Below are positions 54,547 to 63,466 of a stretch of 64,000 bases of DNA, piece by piece. This DNA comes from Parvibaculum sp035325945 (GTDB taxonomy: Bacteria > Pseudomonadota > Alphaproteobacteria > Parvibaculales > Parvibaculaceae), in assembly GCF_035325945.1 (NCBI RefSeq), contig NZ_DAOKYX010000001.1:310001-374000 (forward strand). The letters run 5' to 3'. The position numbers and the translations under genes are program-made. Below the pieces are notes generated by a model. It was not told the origin of the DNA, made no database searches, and saw only the letters and a list, made by a program, of their open reading frames with translations. The stretch's first letter is position 1. Every line of letters starts with the position of its first letter.

Positions 54547-55718
54547 CAGCGAACCTCCCCCGTTGCGCCCGCCAACCGCTCGAGCGTGATGGCGCAGCCG
54601 ACCGCCGGAATGCGCGCGGACGCGCCGAGGCTTTGCAGCAAGCCGTCATAGCGCCCGCCGCCCGCGACGGCACCCTCCGGGCCCTTTCCGGCCGCGCGCA
54701 GCTCGAAGACGAAGCCGGTGTAATATTCGAGCGTGCGGCCGAAGCCCGTCTGGAAGCGGGCGCGCGAAAGATCGACGCCCTTCTTCTCGATGAGTTCGAA
54801 GCGCCGTTCGAGAGCCGCCAGCTCCCGGCCGATCGAAATGCCCGCCGCTTCCGTCAGATCACGGATCGCTTTCGCCGCATCCTTGGGCGCGAGAGAGAGT
54901 GAAAGGAATGCGCCGATGAGATCTGCCGTCTCTCTTGATAGAGGCGCGGTATTGGCGTCGGCCGCGCGCTCCAGAAACCGCTCGGCGATCTCGGCGATGC
55001 TGCGACCGCCGACCGGCGCGATGCCTGCAAGGTCGAGCACATCGGCGATGACCCTCTTGGCGCTCGCCTCGTCGAGCGCGCCCAGCGCGGCAAGAAGCCC
55101 GGCCTGCGCGTCGCCGCCCACCGTGGCGCCATTGGTCGTGAGCCGCGTCACCAGTTCCTTGAAATAGGCAGGCCGCCAGAAGTGCCGCTTGAGGCGCGAG
55201 CGCCAGCCCGCCGGAATGTCGAGCGCATCGACCAGCGCATCGAAAAGCGCAAGATCGCCCATTTCGATGTCGAAGTCGCCCAGCCCGCCCGCGCGAACGG
55301 CATCCGCCGTCAGCGCCAGCATCTCGGCATCGGCGGCTTCGGCGTCCGCGCCGCCGAAGAACTCCGCGCCCGTCTGCACGAATTCGGCCGATTTCGACGA
55401 AGCGCTCGGCTCGAAGCGGAAGACGGGGCCGGAATAGCAAAGCCTCGCCTCGCCCGCGCTCCCACCTTCGAGATAGAGACGGCAGGTCGGGATGGTGAGG
55501 TCGGGCCGCAGGCAAAGCTCGCGGCCGCCCGGATCGCTGAAGACATAGAGGCGGCGGCGGATATCCTCGCCCGAACGGTCGAGAAAAACCTCCGCGGGCT
55601 GCAGAAGCGGCGGCTCGACATAGGCGAAGCCCGACTTCTCGAAGACGGCGCGCATGGCCGCCGCCATGCCCTCGCGGGCGCGGCGCGGCTCGCTCATGGT
55701 GGCTGGCGTCGATGACAT
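54546..55718 (-). CDS. hisZ: ATP phosphoribosyltransferase regulatory subunit HisZ
   Basis: A 390-residue paralogue of class II histidyl-tRNA synthetase that lost aminoacylation and serves as regulatory partner of HisG. The class II motif 2-like stretch RLCYSGPVFRFEPSASSKSAEFVQTGAEFFG and the motif 3-like GGRYDGLLQSLGA are visible. It is in a cluster hisS-hisZ-hisG on the minus strand. A real HisRS-like function is unlikely because hisS is next door. Confidence 0.92.
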   Translation of the reverse strand: MSSTPATMSEPRRAREGMAAAMRAVFEKSGFAYVEPPLLQPAEVFLDRSGEDIRRRLYVFSDPGGRELCLRPDLTIPTCRLYLEGGSAGEARLCYSGPVFRFEPSASSKSAEFVQTGAEFFGGADAEAADAEMLALTADAVRAGGLGDFDIEMGDLALFDALVDALDIPAGWRSRLKRHFWRPAYFKELVTRLTTNGATVGGDAQAGLLAALGALDEASAKRVIADVLDLAGIAPVGGRSIAEIAERFLERAADANTAPLSRETADLIGAFLSLSLAPKDAAKAIRDLTEAAGISIGRELAALERRFELIEKKGVDLSRARFQTGFGRTLEYYTGFVFELRAAGKGPEGAVAGGGRYDGLLQSLGASARIPAVGCAITLERLAGATGEVR

Positions 55719-55806
55719 GGATTTGACCTTTCGCGCGCCCTATCCTCCGGACGCGCCCTGTTTAGCATGAATTTCGTTAATTTCGGGAATGCTAGAGAGC
55801 GATCGC

Positions 55807-57330
55807 CTAGCGGCGATGCTGCCCCGAATGGAGGCCGTGCCGGGCAAGAATTTCGCGCACGCCCTCGACGAGCCCTGCCCGCTCGACCTCGATCTGGGCG
55901 GCGGCGCCCTGACGCCACTCGGCATTGTCCGTAATCTCGCGCGAGACTTCCGCGCCGAGGATCAGGTCCTTGAGCGTGACCACGCCCCTGGCGCGCTCGT
56001 CCTCGCCCTCGATCACGGCAACGGGCGCGCCGCGCTTGTCGGCATATTTCATCTGGGCGCGCATGCCGGAGCCGCCGAGATACATTTCGGCGCGCATGCC
56101 AGCGGCCCGTAGCTCGCTCACCATGGTCTGATAGCCGGCCATGTTCGCGGCATCGAGCGTCAGCACGACGACCGGCGCGGCAATGGCGTCCTCCTCGACG
56201 CGGCCCAGCGCCTCCAGCGCCGCCTGAAGGCGGCTCACACCGACGGAAAAGCCCGTCGCCGGAACCTTCACGCCCTTGAAGCGCTCGACGAGGCCGTCAT
56301 AGCGCCCGCCCGAGCCCACCGAGCCGAAGCGGACCGTATTGCCGTCCTCATCCTTCACGTCGAAAAGAAGCTCAGACTCGAAGACGGGGCCGGTGTAATA
56401 GCCAAGGCCACGCACGATCCAGCTATTGAACTCGATACGGTCGGCGCCATAGCCCGCGGCGGCGAAGAGCGCGTCCATCTCGGCAAGCTCCTCGATCCCT
56501 TCGCGGCCGATGGCGCTGTCGCCCACCACATTGCGCCAGCCCGCGAGCACGAACCCACGATCGGCGGAGGCCTCGTTAAGGCCGGATTCCACATAGTCGA
56601 GCACGCGCGCGATCTGCTCCGGCGCGAGACCCGCGCCCTTGGTAAAGTCGCCGGATTCATCCTTGCGGCCCGCGCCGAGCAAAAGTTCGACGCCCTTGCG
56701 GCCGAGCTTGTCGAACTTGTCGATCGAGCGCAGCACGGTCATGTGCGTGCGGTCGCCCGCATCGCTACCAAGGCCGATCTGCTCCAGCAGACCGTCCAGC
56801 ACCTTGCGATTGTTGACGCGGAGACGGTACTGCCCGCGCGCAAGGCCGAGCGCCTCCATCGTGTCGCAGGCCATCATGCACATCTCGGCATCGGCCGCGA
56901 CGCCGGGCGCGCCGACCGTATCGGCGTCGAACTGGGTGAACTGGCGAAAGCGGCCCGGCCCCGGCTTCTCGTTGCGCCAGACAGGGCCCGTCTGATAGCG
57001 GCGGAAGGGCTTCGGCAGCGCGTCGAAATGCTCCGCGACATAGCGGGCAAGCGGCGCCGTCAGATCGTAGCGCAGCGCGAGCCACTGCTCGTCATCGTCC
57101 TGAAAGGAAAAGACGCCCTCGTTCGGCCGGTCCTCGTCGGGCAGGAACTTGCCGAGCGCATCGGCATATTCAAGCGCCGAGGTCTCGAGCGGATCGAAGC
57201 CATAGCGCTCATAGACCTCGCGAATGCGCGCGATCATGCGCGCCTCCGCCCGCACGAGCGGCGCGGCGACATCGCGCAGCCCCTTCGGCACGCGCGCCTT
57301 GGGGCGATAGGTCTTTTCCTGCTTGGCCAT
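55807..57330 (-). CDS. hisS: histidyl-tRNA synthetase
   Basis: A 507-residue class II aminoacyl-tRNA synthetase that charges tRNA-His. YQTGPVWRNEKPGPGRFRQFTQFDADTVG is motif 2, with GLGYYTGPVFE near 320, GSGGRYDGLVERF is near motif 3, and the C-terminal anticodon domain begins near 400. ATG 57330 (MAKQEKTYRPKARVP) is the start. The downstream genes hisZ and hisG are 88 bp away or overlapping. The upstream 500-bp intergenic region is long, with no evident T-box or histidine leader peptide. Confidence 0.97.
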   Translation of the reverse strand: MAKQEKTYRPKARVPKGLRDVAAPLVRAEARMIARIREVYERYGFDPLETSALEYADALGKFLPDEDRPNEGVFSFQDDDEQWLALRYDLTAPLARYVAEHFDALPKPFRRYQTGPVWRNEKPGPGRFRQFTQFDADTVGAPGVAADAEMCMMACDTMEALGLARGQYRLRVNNRKVLDGLLEQIGLGSDAGDRTHMTVLRSIDKFDKLGRKGVELLLGAGRKDESGDFTKGAGLAPEQIARVLDYVESGLNEASADRGFVLAGWRNVVGDSAIGREGIEELAEMDALFAAAGYGADRIEFNSWIVRGLGYYTGPVFESELLFDVKDEDGNTVRFGSVGSGGRYDGLVERFKGVKVPATGFSVGVSRLQAALEALGRVEEDAIAAPVVVLTLDAANMAGYQTMVSELRAAGMRAEMYLGGSGMRAQMKYADKRGAPVAVIEGEDERARGVVTLKDLILGAEVSREITDNAEWRQGAAAQIEVERAGLVEGVREILARHGLHSGQHRR

Positions 57331-57838
57331 GATCGTCCGGAGCCCTGGAAGCGCTTCGGAAAAGCGCGGGCGCATACCTAACCCATTGCATCCACGGGAA
57401 CAAGGTTGCCCGTCCCGGCTGGCGGCCGCGAATCAGCACATTTTTAACGATGGCTGCAGGCCGGGGCGCCGGACCGCCGCGCCACGCCCGAATCCGGGCG
57501 CCGGGCAGCAGGAAACGACGTTTCCGTTTACCCTGCCGCGCCTTGCCGGCGATGGCCCAGAGCATTGAAATTCCTGGTTTTTCCACCACGGGGCGACGTA
57601 CCACTTGTGGCTTACCCACAGCCCGCCCACCAGATACGCGGCATCTTTACCAAGCGTTTACCAATTGGGCGGATCGTGGGGACAGATCGATTCGGAAGAC
57701 GCGCCGCATCCCGGCTGACGGCTTCCGAAGAGTTTTCCGGCCGGGCCGGAAAGGAAGCTTAACCGGGGGCGGGATCGATCGCGTGACGGGTGGAACAGTG
57801 ATCAGATCGATCCAGGGTGGGGGGCGAAGGGCAAGCCT
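57331..57838. other. 508-bp intergenic region between hisS and a histidine-kinase-like gene
   Basis: Only poor ORFs occur here, none with a plausible ribosome site and family. Three GANTC (CcrM-type) sites are present at about 57426, 57490 and 57690, and one CtrA-like box lies at 57646-57662. A short 65-codon frame from TTG 57565 is not convincing. Otherwise I see no RNA structure or repeat. Confidence 0.5.
57646..57662 (+). promoter_or_regulatory. candidate CtrA-type box
   Basis: TTTACC-N5-TTTACC with TTTA-N7-TTTA spacing resembles the CtrA consensus TTAA-N7-TTAA, with a TTTA substitution in both halves. It lies about 180 bp upstream of the histidine-kinase-like gene at 57839. Confidence 0.3.
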
Positions 57839-59377
57839 ATGATGCGCCAACCCAAGGAGACGTCGGCAGCCGGTTCCGCGTCAGCAACGCGCCAATATCA
57901 GGGCGAAGAGCGCCTGCAGCCGCTTTCCGCGCATGTCGTGAGTGACGATGCGCCCTTGCGCGAGGCTCTGCGCGGCCTCGATCCGGCAAACCTCGCCGGC
58001 CCCATCAATTTCAGCTTCTCGCGCCCCTCCGATGGCATTGACCCGCTGCTCTCGCCGGGCCTCGATGTGGTACTGATCGACATCGGCGCGGGCGGATCCA
58101 AGGAAATGGGCTTTCTCAAGCGCGCCATCGCGCTTGGCCCCGATGCGCCGGTCGTTGCCATCGGCAATGACGATGCGAGCCTCCAGATCGCCGCGATCGA
58201 GGCGGGAGCGGAGGATTGCATCGAGTGCGACGCCCGCGCGCTGCGTAGCCTCACGCTCGCTATTCGCCGGGCCACAGTGCGGCGCTCGGCGCGGGAGGAG
58301 CGGTGCACGGCAAGCGTCCGCCCGGTAGCGGAACCCCAGGTCACGCTGGTGCAGGAGACGCCCGAGGCCATCGTCATCCTCGACAGCCAGGGCAATGTCC
58401 GCTTCGTCAACGGCGGCGCCGAGGAGCTTCTCGGCCGCATGGCGTCGGAAATGCTCGGCAAGCCCTTCGGCCTGCCGATCGAGCCCGGCGAGCACGAAGT
58501 CGCCGTCATCAGGCCCGATGGCGACAATCGCTTCGCGGAGATGCGGATCGTGGACACGCAATGGGGCGGCGTGCCTGCGCGCGTTGCCGCGCTCAACGAC
58601 ACGACGGTGCGCCGCAAGCTCGAACGAACGATGCAGGCCGCCGAGGCGCAGAGCCGCGAGACGCTGAAGCGCAGCCGCAGCTTCTTCTCCAACGTCAATC
58701 ACGATCTCAGGACGCCGCTCACACATATCATCGGCTTTTCGGAGCTGATGAAGAACGAGCAGTTCGGCCCCATCGGCCAGCCGCGCTATCGCGACTATGC
58801 GCGCGACATTCATTCGAGCGGCGCCATGCTTCTCGACATGATCGAGGATCTTCTCGGCATCGCGGAAGCGGAGACGGAAGAACTCGATCTCACCAACGAG
58901 ATCTGCAATATCGGCCAGCTCGTCGAGATCGCCGCCGCGAGCCAGAAATTCCTTGCAGGCAAGGAAGGCGTGCGGCTCGAGATCGACTGCCCGCCGAGGC
59001 TGCCCGGCCTTCGCGGCGATGCGCGGCGGCTGCGGCAGGGGCTTTTCCGGCTGATCTCCGAGGCGATCCACTGCGCGCGCCGGGGCGCCACGCTGCGGCT
59101 CTCCGCGCGCGAGGAAGACGGGCGCCTCGTCCTCACCGTCGCGGAAGATCCGCAGAAGGACGAAATCGCCGCCCAGACGCCGCTTCCCTATGCGCTGGAG
59201 CGCCATGACGATCCGTTCGTGAGTTCGGAGGACAGCGGCACCGCGCGCGAGGAAGGGCTCGCCCTCTCGCTCACCCGCAAGGTGATGGAGTTGCATGGCG
59301 GCACGCTCGATATCGGAAGCGCCGCCCAGCCGATGTCGATCATGCTGAGCTTCCCGGCTGACCGCGTGATCCGCTGA
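57839..59377 (+). CDS. histidine-kinase-like protein with degenerate ATP-binding domain
   Basis: A 512-residue soluble protein. The N-terminal ~150 residues resemble a receiver domain: LDVVLIDIGAGG keeps the phospho-Asp position, but the signature Lys becomes Glu in EDCIECD. A PAS domain (about 160-265) follows. The dimerisation domain is well preserved: FFSNVNHDLRTPLTHIIGFSELM with His288. The catalytic domain is degenerate: the N-box reads LISEAIHCARRG without the conserved Asn, no DxGxG box is found (VAEDPQKDEIAA), and the G2 box is REEGLALSLT. It may be a phosphatase or scaffold (DivL-like idea) rather than an autokinase. Confidence 0.8.
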   Translation: MMRQPKETSAAGSASATRQYQGEERLQPLSAHVVSDDAPLREALRGLDPANLAGPINFSFSRPSDGIDPLLSPGLDVVLIDIGAGGSKEMGFLKRAIALGPDAPVVAIGNDDASLQIAAIEAGAEDCIECDARALRSLTLAIRRATVRRSAREERCTASVRPVAEPQVTLVQETPEAIVILDSQGNVRFVNGGAEELLGRMASEMLGKPFGLPIEPGEHEVAVIRPDGDNRFAEMRIVDTQWGGVPARVAALNDTTVRRKLERTMQAAEAQSRETLKRSRSFFSNVNHDLRTPLTHIIGFSELMKNEQFGPIGQPRYRDYARDIHSSGAMLLDMIEDLLGIAEAETEELDLTNEICNIGQLVEIAAASQKFLAGKEGVRLEIDCPPRLPGLRGDARRLRQGLFRLISEAIHCARRGATLRLSAREEDGRLVLTVAEDPQKDEIAAQTPLPYALERHDDPFVSSEDSGTAREEGLALSLTRKVMELHGGTLDIGSAAQPMSIMLSFPADRVIR

Positions 59378-59430
59378 GCCCGAGTGCCGGGCGATCGGGC
59401 CCGGCGATTGGCGCTGTGACTTGCGAGCCC

Positions 59431-59452
59431 GCCTCATGTATATTCATGAGGC
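59431..59452. promoter_or_regulatory. 22-bp palindrome upstream of cioAB
   Basis: GCCTCATG (59431-59438) and CATGAGGC (59445-59452) flank TATATT, giving a perfect symmetric operator about 25 bp before the cioA start. It is AT-centred and fits a dimeric repressor or activator site. The cognate regulator is not identified. Confidence 0.6.
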
Positions 59453-59476
59453 TCGAAATGGGTTCGGAGACAGGCC

Positions 59477-60895
59477 ATGCCGGAACTCGACGTCGTCGTC
59501 CTTTCGCGCCTTCAGTTCGCCTTCACCATCTCGTTCCACATTATTTTCCCCTCCCTGACGATCGGCATTTCGGGGTTCCTCATGCTCGTCGAGGCGCTCT
59601 GGCTCAGAACGGGAGAGGACATCTACAAGCGGCTCTACCAGTTCTGGGTGCGCCTCTTCGCCCTCACCTTCGGCATGGGCGTCGTCTCCGGCATCGTCCT
59701 TTCCTATGAGTTCGGCACCAACTGGGCGACCTTCTCGCGCATCGTCGGGCCGGTCATCGGCCCCCTCATGGCCTATGAGGTGCTCACCGCCTTCTTCATG
59801 GAAGCGGGCTTTCTCGGCATCATGCTTTTCGGCTGGGACAAGGTGGGGCCGCGCCTGCACTTTCTCGCCACCTGCCTCGTCGGCGCGGGCACGGTCGTCT
59901 CGGCCTTCTGGATCATCTCCGCCAATAGCTGGATGCAGACGCCCGCAGGCGCGCATCTCGACATGGCCGCCGGACATTTCGTGCCCGACGACTGGGCGGA
60001 GATCATCTTCAATCCATCCTTCGCCTATCGCTTCCTGCACATGGTGGCGGCGGCCTATCTTGCGTCCGCGCTTTTCATCGCCGGCATCTCGGCCATCTAT
60101 CTCCTTGGCGGCAAGCACACATTGCTCGCGCGCACGAGCTACTCGATGGCGCTCTGGGCCGTGCTCGTGCTCGCCCCTCTGCAAATCCTCATCGGTGATC
60201 AGCACGGGCTCAACGTGCTCGAACACCAGCCGACCAAGGTCGCAGCGATGGAGGGAAACTGGGAGCGGCAGGCGCGCGCGCCCATCCTCTTCTTCGCCAT
60301 TCCCGACGCGAAGCGGGAGATCAACCATCTCGAAATCGGCATTCCGGGCATAGCGAGCCTCATCCTCACTCATGACATGGACGGCATCGTGCCGGGCCTG
60401 CGCGACGTGCCGAGAGAAGACAGGCCGCCGGTCGGCATCGTGTTCTGGTCGTTCCGCCTCATGGTGGCGCTCGGCCTTCTCTTCCTGCTGATCGGCCTCT
60501 GGAGCGCCGTGGCGCGCTCGCGCGGCCGTCTCGATACGGACAAATGGCTGATGCAGCTTTCGGCGGCGGCAACGCCGCTCGGCGTCGTCGCCATTCTCGC
60601 GGGCTGGTTCGTCGCCGAGATCGGCCGCCAGCCCTACACGGTCTATGGCTTTCTTCGCACATCCGACAGCGTGTCGCCCGTGGTCGATGCAAGCGCGGTG
60701 ACGACGAGCCTTGCCATCTTCCTCATCGTCTATGGCGGGCTTTTCGGCGCCTATCTCTACTACTTCACCAAGCTCGTCCGCATCGGCCCGCGCCCGCCAG
60801 AGCGGCCGGAAAGCGAACCCGAGGCCATTCAGGGCGCGCGGCCCGGCCTTGTCCTGCCGCCAGCCGATGCAACAGGCGCGGAGGTGACACCATGA
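59477..60895 (+). CDS. cioA: cytochrome bd-type quinol oxidase subunit I (CioA)
   Basis: A 472-residue haem-bearing subunit of the cyanide-insensitive bd-type oxidase. His21 in ISFHIIFPSL and His188 in RFLHMVAAAYL are the conserved haem ligands, and Glu101/Glu109 in YEVLTAFFMEAGFLG form the proton-channel pair. GWFVAEIGRQPYTVYGFLRT is typical. The Q-loop near 300-320 is short, indicating the CIO (CioAB) group rather than CydAB of E. coli. It oxidises ubiquinol and reduces oxygen with high affinity. The stop overlaps the cioB start by 4 nt. Confidence 0.95.
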   Translation: MPELDVVVLSRLQFAFTISFHIIFPSLTIGISGFLMLVEALWLRTGEDIYKRLYQFWVRLFALTFGMGVVSGIVLSYEFGTNWATFSRIVGPVIGPLMAYEVLTAFFMEAGFLGIMLFGWDKVGPRLHFLATCLVGAGTVVSAFWIISANSWMQTPAGAHLDMAAGHFVPDDWAEIIFNPSFAYRFLHMVAAAYLASALFIAGISAIYLLGGKHTLLARTSYSMALWAVLVLAPLQILIGDQHGLNVLEHQPTKVAAMEGNWERQARAPILFFAIPDAKREINHLEIGIPGIASLILTHDMDGIVPGLRDVPREDRPPVGIVFWSFRLMVALGLLFLLIGLWSAVARSRGRLDTDKWLMQLSAAATPLGVVAILAGWFVAEIGRQPYTVYGFLRTSDSVSPVVDASAVTTSLAIFLIVYGGLFGAYLYYFTKLVRIGPRPPERPESEPEAIQGARPGLVLPPADATGAEVTP

Positions 60896-61899
60896 TCGAC
60901 CTGCCCCTCATCGCCGCCGGCGTGATGGCGCTCGCCATCCTTTTCTATGTGGTGCTCGACGGCTTCGATCTCGGCGTCGGTATCCTCTTTCCATTCGCGC
61001 CCGACGACACGGCGCGCTCGACCATGATGAATTCCGTCGCCCCCGTCTGGGACGGCAACGAGACATGGCTCGTGCTCGGCGGCGGCGGGCTCATGGTCTT
61101 CTTCCCCACCGCCTATGCGGTGGCGCTGCCCGCCTTCTACATGCCGATCATGGGGCTTCTCTTCGCCCTCATCTTCCGGGGCGTCGCCTTCGAGTTCCGG
61201 CATGGCGCGACGACGAGCAAATACATATGGGACCGCGCTTTCTTCGGCGGCTCGATCGTTTCGGCCTTCATGCAGGGGCTGCTGCTCGGCGGGCTCATTC
61301 AGGGCGTGCGCGTCGAGGATCAGCGCTTCGTGGGCGGACTCTTCGACTGGCTCACGCCCTTCTCGGTCCTGACGGGCATCGGCGTCGTCTGCGGCTATGC
61401 GCTGCTCGGCGCGACATGGCTCGTGCTGAAGACGGAGAATGCGACGCAGACATGGGCGCGGCGCGCGGCGATGGTGACGGGAGGCGGCGTCATCGTGGCG
61501 ATGGGCGCGGTCAGCATCCTCACACCGCTCATGTCGCCGGCGGTCGCGGAGCGCTGGTTCGGCGGCATCAACATCATCGCCTTCGCGCCCGTGCCCGCGC
61601 TCACGCTCGCCGCGGCGGCCGCGCTTTACTGGACGCTCATCGCGAAATTCGAGCGCGCGCCCTTCGTCTGCGCCATCTCGCTCTTCCTGCTCGGCTATGC
61701 GGGGCTCGGCATCAGCCTGTGGCCCAACATCATCCCGCCTTCGCTCACGTTTCATGAGACGGCGGCGCCCGACGCGACCATTCGCTTCGCGCTGATCGGC
61801 GTCGCGATTTCTCTGCCCATGATCCTCTTCTACACCTGGTACGCCTATAGCGTCTTTCGCGGCAAGGCGAGCGAGCATGGCGGCTATGCGGAGCACTGA
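60892..61899 (+). CDS. cioB: cytochrome bd-type quinol oxidase subunit II (CioB)
   Basis: A 335-residue membrane subunit of the same oxidase with eight or nine helices. LPLIAAGVMALAILFYVVLDGFDLGVGIL is the characteristic N-terminus, and GNETWLVLGGGGLMVFFPTAYA and LWPNIIPPSLT follow. It is translationally coupled to cioA. It is followed by a small DUF2474-type membrane protein, overlapping by 23 nt if translation starts at 61877. Confidence 0.95.
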   Translation: MIDLPLIAAGVMALAILFYVVLDGFDLGVGILFPFAPDDTARSTMMNSVAPVWDGNETWLVLGGGGLMVFFPTAYAVALPAFYMPIMGLLFALIFRGVAFEFRHGATTSKYIWDRAFFGGSIVSAFMQGLLLGGLIQGVRVEDQRFVGGLFDWLTPFSVLTGIGVVCGYALLGATWLVLKTENATQTWARRAAMVTGGGVIVAMGAVSILTPLMSPAVAERWFGGINIIAFAPVPALTLAAAAALYWTLIAKFERAPFVCAISLFLLGYAGLGISLWPNIIPPSLTFHETAAPDATIRFALIGVAISLPMILFYTWYAYSVFRGKASEHGGYAEH

Positions 61900-62008
61900 G
61901 GAGGCGCGAACGGGCCACCGGCTTCTCTGGTTCGTCGCGCTGTGGGTCGCGGGCGTGGCGGCGACGGCGCTCCTCGCCTATGGCCTGCGCGCGATCCTCT
62001 CGCTCTAG
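61877..62008 (+). CDS. DUF2474-type small membrane protein (CydX-like accessory)
   Basis: A 43-residue protein (40 residues if ATG 61886 is used). It contains one transmembrane helix, RLLWFVALWVAGVAATALLAYGLRAIL. Proteins of this type (DUF2474) commonly follow cioB/cydB and correspond in position and size to the CydX/CbdX subunit that stabilises the oxidase. Its frame starts inside the end of cioB, so it is co-translated. AAGGCGAG upstream of 61877 may be its ribosome site. Confidence 0.75.
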   Translation: MAAMRSTEEARTGHRLLWFVALWVAGVAATALLAYGLRAILSL

Positions 62009-62020
62009 CCTTCCGCGCTC

Positions 62021-63466
62021 TCAAGTATTGTTGACGGGAATGCCGAAGGGCGACACGCCGCGCACATGGTCCTCGACGCGCAGCCGCTGCTTCAGGGGCG
62101 GGAAGGCGCGCTGAGAGCAATCGACCCGCTCGCACAGGCGGCAATTCACGCCGATGGGCGTCGCGCCCCTTTCATCGTCGAGATCGTAGCCGCGGCTATA
62201 GATAAGCTTGCGCGCATGGGCGATGTCACAGCCGAGGCCGACCGCATACTGATCGCCCGGCACGCCGATGCCGGAGCCGCCGCGGCTCACCGTGCGCGCG
62301 ATGGAGAAATAGCGCGTGCCGTCCTCCATCTGGATCACCTGGGTGTAGATCTGGCCGGGCACGCGGAAGGCGTCATGCACGTTCCAGCGCGGGCAGGTGC
62401 CGCCGAAGCGCGCGAAATGGAACCCCGCCGCCGAGAAGCGCTTCGACACATTGCCCGCATTGTCGACGCGGATGAGGAAGAAGGGGATGCCGCGCGCGCC
62501 GGGGCGCTGGAGCGTCGTCAGCCGGTGGCAGACCTGCTCGAAGCTCGTGCCGAAGCGGCGGCCGACGAGCCTGAGGTCGTAATGCGTTTCCTCCGCCGTC
62601 CTGAGGAAGGCGGCATAGGGCATCAGCAGAGCGGCGGCAAAATAATTGGCGAGCGCGACGCGGCAAAGCGTGCGCGACTCCTCGTCCTCAAACCCCGAGG
62701 TTTCGACGATGTCCTCGATCGCGCGGGACTGCTCGAAATAGCCGAGCTGATAGGCGAGCTGGAACGAGCGGCCCGGCTGATCGACGAGTTCCGAGAGGAA
62801 GATCGTCTGGCGGTGCCGGTCATAGCGGCGAAGCTCCCCCGACATGAGATCGGCAGGGACGACGCGCGTCGTCACGCCATGAGCAACGCGAAGATAGTTT
62901 CTGAGGCTCACATAGGGCTCGTCGGCGCCGAGCGAAGCCTTGCGATAAAGCTCCTCCGCCGTCTCGTCGAGCACGGGGAAGTGATTGTTGCGGCTGTTGA
63001 TGAAATCGCGCACCACTTCGAGCGGCGCGCTCACCGCCTGCCCGCCATCGAGGAGATCGCGGTCGGCGAGCCTCTCGGCAAGTAGCGCCGTATTGGCCAC
63101 GGCCTGCTGATAGGCGCGGTAGAGAGATGCGATGCCCTCGGCGGCGACAGGGCTTGCCGAGGCCACCTCCTGCATGTCCTGGACGGTCATCCCGCTGTCG
63201 CGGAAAAGCGGATCGGCGAAGACCTCGCGCAGCGCCGTCAGCGCCCGGGCCTCGTCGTCGCCGGCGAGGCTGCGCAGCTCGACGTCATAGACCTCCGCGA
63301 GCTTGAGCAGGATCTGGGCCGACATGGGGCGCTGGTTGCGCTCGATGAGATTGAGATAACTCGCCGAAATGCCGAGATCGGCCGCCATGCGCGCCTGGGT
63401 CAGGTTCAGTTCCCGGCGCAGGCGCCTAACACGCGGCCCCGCAAAGACTTTTTTCTCCGACGCCAT
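62021..63466 (-). CDS. ScfR/RamB-type XRE family transcriptional regulator
   Basis: A 481-residue regulator. An N-terminal HTH (residues 8-65, VRRLRRELNLTQARMAADLGISASYLNLIERNQRP) precedes an IrrE/ImmA-like domain (about 160-285) and a C-terminal DUF2083 region with a Cys cluster (NCRLCERVDCSQRAFPPL), which may bind metal. Such regulators control acetate and short-chain fatty-acid use, glyoxylate shunt and propionate genes (RamB in actinobacteria, ScfR in alphaproteobacteria). It is divergent from malate synthase aceB, its likely target. The long C-terminal domain probably senses an acyl-CoA. Confidence 0.88.
   Translation of the reverse strand: MASEKKVFAGPRVRRLRRELNLTQARMAADLGISASYLNLIERNQRPMSAQILLKLAEVYDVELRSLAGDDEARALTALREVFADPLFRDSGMTVQDMQEVASASPVAAEGIASLYRAYQQAVANTALLAERLADRDLLDGGQAVSAPLEVVRDFINSRNNHFPVLDETAEELYRKASLGADEPYVSLRNYLRVAHGVTTRVVPADLMSGELRRYDRHRQTIFLSELVDQPGRSFQLAYQLGYFEQSRAIEDIVETSGFEDEESRTLCRVALANYFAAALLMPYAAFLRTAEETHYDLRLVGRRFGTSFEQVCHRLTTLQRPGARGIPFFLIRVDNAGNVSKRFSAAGFHFARFGGTCPRWNVHDAFRVPGQIYTQVIQMEDGTRYFSIARTVSRGGSGIGVPGDQYAVGLGCDIAHARKLIYSRGYDLDDERGATPIGVNCRLCERVDCSQRAFPPLKQRLRVEDHVRGVSPFGIPVNNT

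Noticed and set aside
57331..57838. Histidine leader peptide, T-box or tRNA gene in the long gap between hisS and the kinase-like gene
   Set aside because: No run of His codons, no T-box sequence and no cloverleaf could be traced.
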